Source: Planctomycetota bacterium (lineage in GTDB: Bacteria; Planctomycetota; UBA1135; GCA-002686595). From it: DNA of 48,903 nucleotides. Made by a program: the position numbers and the translations under genes. Location: NCBI GenBank assembly GCA_002720975.1, contig PBIX01000042.1, positions 1 through 48,903 of the forward strand. Reading direction: 5' to 3'. The notes under the pieces are model-generated. The model saw only the letters and a program-made list of their open reading frames with translations. It made no database searches and had not been told where the DNA came from. The number at the start of each line of letters is the position of its first letter. The first letter of the stretch is position 1. Below, one piece after another: positions 43,557-48,903 of the stretch.

Positions 43557-45296
43557 TCAGGGACAGAAGAAGACCTCGACCGCGCTGCTGATGCCCACCC
43601 CCGTCCCATCGGGGTGCTTGTTGTCCCGGAACCACATCTGGAAGCAGCGACTGGTCCCCACCAGGGAGCTGTCGACGTTGAACGAAGAGGTGTAGGAGCC
43701 TGCGGAGTCCAGCACGAACGGGCTCATTCGTACGAGGGGGAAAGAGACCCACAGGGTGCCTCCGAAGAAGGGCATGGAGTTCCGGCCCGGACCGTGAAAC
43801 ATCAGTGCCACCTTTCCCGGGACGCCCCCGCTCACCGTCAACATGAGGTCGTTGGCGCTCAGGGTGGCGGTCCCGGCCCAACCCATGACCGGTAGGGTTC
43901 CCAGGGAGGTGACCTTCCCGATCCCGTACCCATCCGGCGCCAGACAGTTGGGTTCAATGAGAACCGGCTGAGTGGTCAGCGCGATTGCATCGGGAGGCTC
44001 GAGGCGTGTTGTCCACCCGCCCCCTGGATTGGGCACCACCTCGGTGATCAGCATTCGAGCGGCGTTGGCCTCGCTGAGATTGAATGTGGTCGCTCCTGTG
44101 GCATCGTCGCACCAGGCCACCCAACGCCGCACCAGACCTGGCCCTTCGTTGATGTCGTATCGGTAGGCCCAGATCCCACCGACCCCTTCAGAGAGGGGAA
44201 CACAGTCTTGGACCCCTGCAAGCTTGGAGGTGTAGAGGCCGTAGCTGGAGTAGGACAGCACGGGCGCACCCGTCGATTTCCGCAATCCAAATCCACTCCA
44301 GGTGTAGTTGGGCGCCTCACTGGAGGAGAGCCAGGTGTGCCAGGCGACGAACTCGGCACCGTTGCCGGTCGCTACAGCGAATCGGCGGAACACATCGGCG
44401 GCCTGCTCGGTCTCAGATCCGGTGGGAGAGTGGGGCGGTGTATTGGAGGGCAGATAGGAGCTGCCCAACTCCGTCGCCCAAAGGGGTTTGCCCCCTTCGC
44501 CTTCCAGCGCCAGCATGGACTTGAGGTTCTGAACCCCGCTGAGCATGAGATCCCAACGGTCGTAGTAATGGTAGTTGTACACATCGATACCCGCGGCCCC
44601 TCCAGCTTGAATCACGTTCTGTAGCCACGTGGTGTGATTCAACAACACCTGGTGCACCGTCCCGGCGATCCCCCCCACGACGACCTGATTATTCGGATCG
44701 ACCTGCTTCAACTCATCGGCGCAAACCACAAGTAGATCTGCATACATCTTGGCCGTGTACTTGCCATAGGCAGCCACCTCATTGGCGACCTCCCAGTAGG
44801 CGACCTCTCCCAGGTAGCGCGTGGCCATCACCCGGACGTACCCACGCACCTTGGCCTCCACCACCGGATCGGTCACGTCCAGGATCTCTGCGTCGGGGGT
44901 GTACAGGTAGGACTTGTCCGGTGCCCCGGCGTTGACTGCGGAATCCCCACCGATCTGGAACAGGGTGGGCGTCATCCCCAGGCCGTAGGTATTACGGATA
45001 GCCTGGTCGGGACCAGAAAAGTCATAGGATGCCGGATCGGCGTAGTCTCCACCCAGGTAGGTGGACCACCAGTTCACATCGGCTGTGGCAACCTGCCGGA
45101 TCGTGTCGCACCCGAGAGCGACCAGGTCGGGAAACACCTCATCGGGCTCATCGTAATTCGCGTTCACCGAGGCGGAGCCGAACCGGATGAAGTTCAAGCC
45201 CACCTCACCCGCGGTCTGCTGGGCCATCGCGAGAGTCGACAGCCCCCCCACCAGTCCGAGCGTCGCCAGGGTCGTGATGGTGTGGCGGTTCTTCAT
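43557..45296 (-). CDS. Exported clan GH-A glycosidase (GH39/GH5-like) with type B C-terminal domain
   Basis: This protein of 579 residues has a signal peptide (TTLATLGLVGGLSTLAMAQ). The TIM barrel covers about 30-400: the acid/base Glu173 lies in YWEVANEV and the nucleophile Glu276 in LWATELGSS, about 100 residues apart as in clan GH-A. YNYHYYDRWD supplies the conserved region between them. A linker beta domain follows. The last approximately 130 residues form the type B domain (LSANDLMLTV ... CFQMWFRD ... VEVFFCP) also found at the end of the propeller at 12434-14203. That an enzyme and a propeller share it supports a targeting or anchoring role. The start is the ATG at 45296, where the signal peptide begins. 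The substrate is unknown. Confidence 0.85.
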   Translation of the reverse strand: MKNRHTITTLATLGLVGGLSTLAMAQQTAGEVGLNFIRFGSASVNANYDEPDEVFPDLVALGCDTIRQVATADVNWWSTYLGGDYADPASYDFSGPDQAIRNTYGLGMTPTLFQIGGDSAVNAGAPDKSYLYTPDAEILDVTDPVVEAKVRGYVRVMATRYLGEVAYWEVANEVAAYGKYTAKMYADLLVVCADELKQVDPNNQVVVGGIAGTVHQVLLNHTTWLQNVIQAGGAAGIDVYNYHYYDRWDLMLSGVQNLKSMLALEGEGGKPLWATELGSSYLPSNTPPHSPTGSETEQAADVFRRFAVATGNGAEFVAWHTWLSSSEAPNYTWSGFGLRKSTGAPVLSYSSYGLYTSKLAGVQDCVPLSEGVGGIWAYRYDINEGPGLVRRWVAWCDDATGATTFNLSEANAARMLITEVVPNPGGGWTTRLEPPDAIALTTQPVLIEPNCLAPDGYGIGKVTSLGTLPVMGWAGTATLSANDLMLTVSGGVPGKVALMFHGPGRNSMPFFGGTLWVSFPLVRMSPFVLDSAGSYTSSFNVDSSLVGTSRCFQMWFRDNKHPDGTGVGISSAVEVFFCP

Positions 45297-45410
45297 ACCC
45301 CATGAGTACCAGAAGGCCCCGAGAGCGCAATCCAATGCCTCCCCTGGCCCGTCTACGCGCTGCTCCAGGAGGTAGAAGAGGGCTCGTGGCGGACCTGACT
45401 GGAAGCACAC

Positions 45411-46196
45411 CTAGGGAGGCGAGACCAGAAACCGGCAGATGCGTTGACCGAACCACTCAGGACGCTCATAGGGAGCTCCGTGCCCGGTGCCCTCCATGAT
45501 CTCAAGCGTCGCGTCTGGCAGCAGACAAGCATAGGCCTGCTTCTCCTCGAGTGGGGTGTAGTCGTGCTCGGCGCTCAGCACCAGGGTTGGGCAGGTGATG
45601 CGCTCGAGCTGCGCCATGACGTTCCATTTCGGCAAGGTCTCCAACAAGGCGAGGTAGACGCTCTTGCTGTTTAGTTTGTAACGCTCCACAAACGTGTGCC
45701 TGAGCTCCTCTTGGCCCGGCTTGCCAAACAACCTCTTGCCAAGGATCTTGCCCATGACGTTGAGCGAGAGCCATCTCACAACCAGCCGCCGCATCACAAG
45801 CTCCCGCTTGCGCGCCCAGGTGGTCACCTGAAAGCTGGCCCATGTATTGACCAGGATCAGCCGGTCCAGCCGTTGCGGCTGAGCCACGCCTAGCTCAAGA
45901 GCGACCGCCCCGCCCATGGAATAGCCCACCATGTGGGCGCGCCTGATCTCAAGCTGGTCCATGAGCGCCTTCAGATCCTGGGCCATCTGCGGCACCGAGA
46001 AAGGGCCCACATCCCTGGAGGATTCGCCAAAGCCGCGAAAGTCCAGGCTCAGGACGCGGAAGGACTTCGCGAAGATGGGCCGATGCTCCTCCCAGTCTCC
46101 CAGCGAGGAGCCAAAGCCATGCAGCAGAATGAGCCAGTGGCCTTCCCCATCAACCTCGTAGTTGATGGTCGCGGAGTTGATTGTGGTGGTTGGCAT
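45411..46196 (-). CDS. Alpha/beta-fold hydrolase
   Basis: This is a 261-residue protein without a signal peptide. The oxyanion region is LLHGFGSS, the nucleophile elbow GYSMGG (Ser93), the acid Asp212 in SAEHDYTP and the base His239 in GTGHGAPYERP, giving a complete triad in the usual order. LDFRGFGESS is typical of the family of esterases, lactonases and C-C hydrolases. The substrate cannot be told from the sequence. It lies upstream of, and on the same strand as, the glycosidase at 43557-45296 with a 114-bp gap, so it may or may not share its transcript. GAGG lies 2 bases before the ATG, closer than usual. Confidence 0.88.
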   Translation of the reverse strand: MPTTTINSATINYEVDGEGHWLILLHGFGSSLGDWEEHRPIFAKSFRVLSLDFRGFGESSRDVGPFSVPQMAQDLKALMDQLEIRRAHMVGYSMGGAVALELGVAQPQRLDRLILVNTWASFQVTTWARKRELVMRRLVVRWLSLNVMGKILGKRLFGKPGQEELRHTFVERYKLNSKSVYLALLETLPKWNVMAQLERITCPTLVLSAEHDYTPLEEKQAYACLLPDATLEIMEGTGHGAPYERPEWFGQRICRFLVSPP

Positions 46197-46519
46197 GACC
46201 TCGCTTTGAACCTTGACCGTCCGAATGCCCAGTGGGAGACCGACCCTCCCTCTCCCAGTCTAGCGTTGCGGCTCTGGAGGCCTCATGGGGAGACGAATCC
46301 CTGCCCCTGCTGACTCAGTCCCAGTAGTCAATCTTCCGTTACGCCTTGAGAATCGGATTCAGTGAGTTCAGTTCAGGCCATTCGGGAGAAAATGTCATGA
46401 TTGAACGGAACTCGGCCTGCGGTGGATGACTCAAACTTCCCAGCGGCGTTCGATTCAGCCCCTCACGGCATCGCCTCCCTCCCCGGCTCCTCCGCAGCAC
46501 CTCTTTCAGCCTCCAACTC
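46197..46519. other. Divergent intergenic stretch, no gene seen
   Basis: These 323 bases lie between the alpha/beta-hydrolase gene (minus) and the metallopeptidase gene (plus). They hold one decayed copy of the repeated intergenic element (46254-46271). A 69-codon minus-strand frame at 46339-46548 overlaps the metallopeptidase start and has no supporting feature. Confidence 0.55.
46254..46271 (+). repeat. Partial copy of the repeated intergenic element
   Basis: CCCAGTCTAGCG followed by TTGCGG matches the first 18 bases of the elements at 34822, 36075 and 48621. The spacer and the RRATGG end are not recognisable, and no start codon lies at the expected place. Confidence 0.5.
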
Positions 46520-48199
46520 GTGCACAAATCTCTTCTAGCCCTCGGCATCCTCGCTTCCCTTCTACCTCTGACTGCGGCACAGACCCGTCAGGATATGGGT
46601 AGGGACCTTCTCCTCGCCTCCCATCAGTCACTGGCTTCCGACTTCGGTCAGGAGTCCGAGGTCCGCCTGACCCGGCCGGTTGAGGTGCGCATCGACCTGC
46701 TCTTCGAAACAGCTGAGAGCGGAGATGGCCTGCTGCGCATGAGCCTCTTTGGGGAGGACACCATCGAGGTTCAGCACGAGTCTTCCGGCAGCACCCTCCA
46801 GGGTGGCCTCACCTGGGTGGGCAAGGTCGTCGGCGAGCCCCACGGCGGTGTGTGCATGGTCGTTCACGGGGACAAGGTAGCGGCCAGCATCCGCCACGCC
46901 GGCAAGCTGCTGCGCATCGGACCGGGATCGAACGGCGTGCATGGCCTGACTCTGGTCGACGAGAACAACTACCTACCTTGCGGTACGGATCACAGTCACC
47001 AGGTCCACACACCCGATGACCTGAATGAGTCCTACGCCGGTGCCCAGCTGTACGCGGACGTCCTGGTCGCCTACTCGCCACAAGCTCGTGCCTCAAATGG
47101 TGGCCCGAACGGCATCCTGTCACTGATCAACCTTGCGGTACTGGAGACGAACCAGGCCTACAACAACTCAATCGTGAGCCATGATCTGCGACTGGTCCTT
47201 GCCCTCGAGACGGTACAGGACGAGACGAGTGACATGGGTCAGGTGCTCGGTCGCCTGCAGTCCACATCGGATGGCTGGTACGACGAGGTCCATGCTGCAC
47301 GTAACCTCGTAGGAGCGGACTTCGTAGCCATGATCACGAGTGCTGGCCAGTACTGTGGCATCGCCTACCTCATGACCAACGTCAGTCAGGGTTTTGCGAG
47401 CAGCGCCTTCAGTGTCACGCTGGATAGCTGCTCTACGGGATACTATTCGTTCGGGCACGAAATCGGCCACAACATGGGCTGCACCCACGATCGCGACAAC
47501 GCGAGCGGAGGGGCCTACGCCTACTCCTTCGGGTACCGAACGCCAAACAACCAATACCGCACGGTCATGGCGTACTCCCCGGGCACCCGCATCAAGTATT
47601 TCTCTACGCCCGATGTCACCTACAATGGCTGGGTTCTGGGCATCGCTCATCCAAACTCGGATTCAGCTGACAATGCTCGTAGCCTCGACACTGCAGCGCC
47701 CACGTTCACGAACTTCCGTTCTGAGAAACAGGTCTTGCTCTCTGAAAACTTCGAGAGTGGGAGCTTTGCGGCTGGGGGCTGGACGGTTTCTGATGCGAGC
47801 CGTTGCAAGGTCAAGACCAAGGCCTCCTATGGTGGGAACTTCGGGGCCCGCCTGAAGAAAGGAGGGGTCGGTACGGGTGCATGCACCGTCGGCACTGACG
47901 CGACGTGGATCGAGTCCCCTTCCATCAGCACCGTGGGCTACTCCTCCGTCCAGATCAACCTGGCCGCCCACTTCCGCAACAATACGCTCAGCTGTGAGTA
48001 CCTTGACCTCCAGTGGTGGAACGGCTCGACCTGGAAGTCCTACGCCACGGTCGAGAAGCACGCCTGGGACAATTACACCTTCTCCCTACCTGCTGGCGCA
48101 GCCAACAACCCTGACCTGCGCCTACGCTTCGTGACCAACGCGAAGGGCCAGAAGGAGCGCGGGGAAGTGGACGACATCCTCGTCATCGGCACCCCCTGA
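46520..48199 (+). CDS. Exported reprolysin-like (M12-type) zinc metallopeptidase
   Basis: This protein of 559 residues has a signal peptide (LLALGILASLLPLTAAQ). A propeptide-like beta region spans about 25-165. The catalytic domain contains the metzincin zinc motif HEIGHNMGCTH (313-323) with all three histidines and the glutamate, followed by a Met-turn (TVMAYSPG). This places it among reprolysin-like M12 enzymes, which cleave extracellular proteins. The C-terminal 150 residues form a MAM/jelly-roll-like domain (ENFESGSFAAGGW ... LDLQWWNGSTWKSY). The start codon is GTG at 46520, directly at the signal peptide; I see no ATG that would serve better. Confidence 0.9.
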   Translation: MHKSLLALGILASLLPLTAAQTRQDMGRDLLLASHQSLASDFGQESEVRLTRPVEVRIDLLFETAESGDGLLRMSLFGEDTIEVQHESSGSTLQGGLTWVGKVVGEPHGGVCMVVHGDKVAASIRHAGKLLRIGPGSNGVHGLTLVDENNYLPCGTDHSHQVHTPDDLNESYAGAQLYADVLVAYSPQARASNGGPNGILSLINLAVLETNQAYNNSIVSHDLRLVLALETVQDETSDMGQVLGRLQSTSDGWYDEVHAARNLVGADFVAMITSAGQYCGIAYLMTNVSQGFASSAFSVTLDSCSTGYYSFGHEIGHNMGCTHDRDNASGGAYAYSFGYRTPNNQYRTVMAYSPGTRIKYFSTPDVTYNGWVLGIAHPNSDSADNARSLDTAAPTFTNFRSEKQVLLSENFESGSFAAGGWTVSDASRCKVKTKASYGGNFGARLKKGGVGTGACTVGTDATWIESPSISTVGYSSVQINLAAHFRNNTLSCEYLDLQWWNGSTWKSYATVEKHAWDNYTFSLPAGAANNPDLRLRFVTNAKGQKERGEVDDILVIGTP

Positions 48200-48200
48200 C

Positions 48201-48218
48201 CCCAGCCCGGCGTTACGG
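48201..48218 (+). repeat. Partial copy of the repeated intergenic element
   Basis: CCCAGCCCGGCG followed by TTACGG begins right after the metallopeptidase stop codon. The promoter-like second half is absent, and the downstream gene is on the other strand. Confidence 0.5.
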
Positions 48219-48226
48219 ATCTCGGG

Positions 48227-48496
48227 TCATCCCAGTCTCTTCCAACCGAAGGCATCTGCCGCCTTATGTCTTGCCTTGGCATCGGCAAAAAACTCTATGT
48301 AGCCGCAGCCCGCACAAACGTGCACTTCCAGTTGAGGGCGACCAGCTATACCAAGCGAAAGCAACCCCATCAGATTGCTACCCAGGCCGGGCAGCAGATT
48401 GGGTCCCCAATGCCCAGTAGCATCTGTGCTGCGAACGTAGACCTCTTCAGAACGACAGATCCGGCAACTTGTTTTCTCAGCGCTTGACTCATTCAT
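48227..48496 (-). CDS. Small zinc-ribbon protein
   Basis: This encodes 89 residues. Two cysteine pairs, CRIC near residue 11 and CAGC near residue 60, would form a zinc ribbon; between them lies a Gly/Leu-rich stretch (LLPGLGSNLMGLLSLGIAG) and after them an aromatic strand (YIEFF). GAGGA, 5 bases before the ATG at 48496, makes this start more likely than the longer alternatives (48517 and above). The function is unknown; small zinc ribbons often bind nucleic acid or protein. It lies convergent to the metallopeptidase gene with 27 bp between the stops. Confidence 0.72.
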   Translation of the reverse strand: MNESSAEKTSCRICRSEEVYVRSTDATGHWGPNLLPGLGSNLMGLLSLGIAGRPQLEVHVCAGCGYIEFFADAKARHKAADAFGWKRLG

Positions 48497-48620
48497 GACT
48501 TCCTCACAAGTAGGCATGACCAGGGACAACATCCGAAAGTGCGTGCTCATTGCCGCACCACTACCAGTAGCGATGGGCCCCTCACCTTTGTGACCCAAAA
48601 TTCTGAAAATCTCTCCCCCA

Positions 48621-48662
48621 CCCAGCCCAGTGTTGCGGTTTTGGGGGGATGTGCGAAAATGG
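48621..48662 (+). promoter_or_regulatory. Repeated intergenic element with TTGCGG-N18-AAATGG core
   Basis: CCCAGCCCAGTG (48621-48632), TTGCGG (48633-48638), an 18-bp spacer containing TTTTGGGGGG and TGTGCGA, and AAATGG (48657-48662) follow the layout of the elements at 34822 and 36075. The start codon comes 4 bases later. Here the GAGGA of the other copies reads GAAAA, so a Shine-Dalgarno role is unlikely. Confidence 0.5.
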
Positions 48663-48666
48663 TGCG

Positions 48667-48903
48667 ATGAAGGTCACGAGCTCCTATCTGCTCTCGTTCG
48701 CGACTTCCGCTCTCGCTGCAGGACAGGACTTCGGGGGCCAGCAGGTGATTACGACTTCAGCGGTTGGCGCCTCGTCGGTCTACGCCACCGACCTGGATGG
48801 TGACGGTGATGCGGACGTGCTGTCCGCCTCTTTCGAAGACGCCAAGATCGCCTGGTACGAGAACCAGGGCGGCGGGGTATTCGGGGGCCAGCAGGTGATC
48901 ACG
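48667..48903 (+). CDS. VCBS propeller protein, 5' part (runs off the window)
   Basis: The first 79 codons are present. They encode a signal peptide (SSYLLSFATSALAAGQDF) and the first repeat (TDLDGDGDADVLSASFEDAKIAWYEN), with the beginning of the next. It is a close relative of the protein at 33253-34797 and of the fragment at 30917. The ATG lies 4 bases after a promoter-like element. The C-terminal part cannot be seen; I would expect seven repeats and a type A or B domain. Confidence 0.85.
   Translation, partial: MKVTSSYLLSFATSALAAGQDFGGQQVITTSAVGASSVYATDLDGDGDADVLSASFEDAKIAWYENQGGGVFGGQQVIT

Noticed and set aside
46339..46548. A 69-codon minus-strand frame before the metallopeptidase
   Set aside because: It overlaps the metallopeptidase signal-peptide codons, has no ribosome-binding site and low-complexity Arg/Gly-rich content.
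48227..48598. Longer form of the zinc-ribbon gene starting at 48598
   Set aside because: The Shine-Dalgarno sequence in front of the ATG at 48496 and the lack of any motif in the extra residues favour the short form.

Overview
The window looks like chromosomal DNA of a high-G+C member of the Planctomycetota (PVC group). This rests on several gene families typical of that phylum: a PSCyt1/DUF1549/DUF1553 cytochrome next to a Tat-exported DUF1501 protein, a DUF1080 plus PVC-type haem-binding protein, Tat-exported Gfo/Idh/MocA oxidoreductases, a CRTAC/ASPIC protein next to a multihaem cytochrome, and many secreted FG-GAP/VCBS propellers. I cannot name the species.

Layout. 1-6.65 kb is a sugar-oxidation block: a DUF1080/propeller/haem protein lies between a broken copy and an intact copy of an oxidoreductase 3' end, next to a decayed XerC-like tail; a second oxidoreductase diverges from the first across a 10-bp palindrome. 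A tRNA-Pro(UGG) and a terminator-bounded non-coding stretch follow (6.8-7.2 kb). 7.2-19.1 kb carries exported proteins: a peptidase-like protein with a degenerate zinc site, a sugar-dehydrogenase-like propeller, two seven-repeat propellers, a sialate O-acetylesterase-like enzyme and a GxDLY/SGNH esterase. 19.2-26.4 kb (minus) is a probable four-gene operon: PSCyt1/PSD1 protein, DUF1501 protein, aldose 1-epimerase, PhyH dioxygenase. 26.6-30.8 kb holds a convergent S9 peptidase and a YtcJ-like amidohydrolase. 30.9-31.7 kb is a scar where a propeller gene and a MATE-like transporter gene are cut off against each other. 31.9-37.4 kb has an AmpG-like MFS transporter, a propeller protein, a secreted protein with a caspase/CHAT-like His/Cys arrangement and a probable propeller of unknown family. 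37.5-41.4 kb (minus) is a coupled pair: membrane cytochrome b/pentahaem cytochrome c and CRTAC protein. 41.7-46.2 kb (minus) holds a GH123-like and a GH39/GH5-like glycosidase and an alpha/beta hydrolase. 46.5-48.9 kb has a reprolysin-like metallopeptidase, a zinc-ribbon protein and the start of another propeller gene.

The genes fit an organism that breaks down complex glycans and proteins outside the cytoplasm and oxidises the sugars with exported haem proteins. The accessory part shows active birth and death of secreted propeller genes. Unrelated propellers share near-identical C-terminal domains, orphan C-terminal tails lie between genes, and an approximately 40-bp element with a promoter-like core (TTGCGG, 18 bp, RRATGG) sits just before several of these genes. 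Many start codons lie only 3-7 bases after a -10-like hexamer, which suggests leaderless mRNAs. The shared C-terminal domain and the repeated promoter element are the best candidates for something undescribed.
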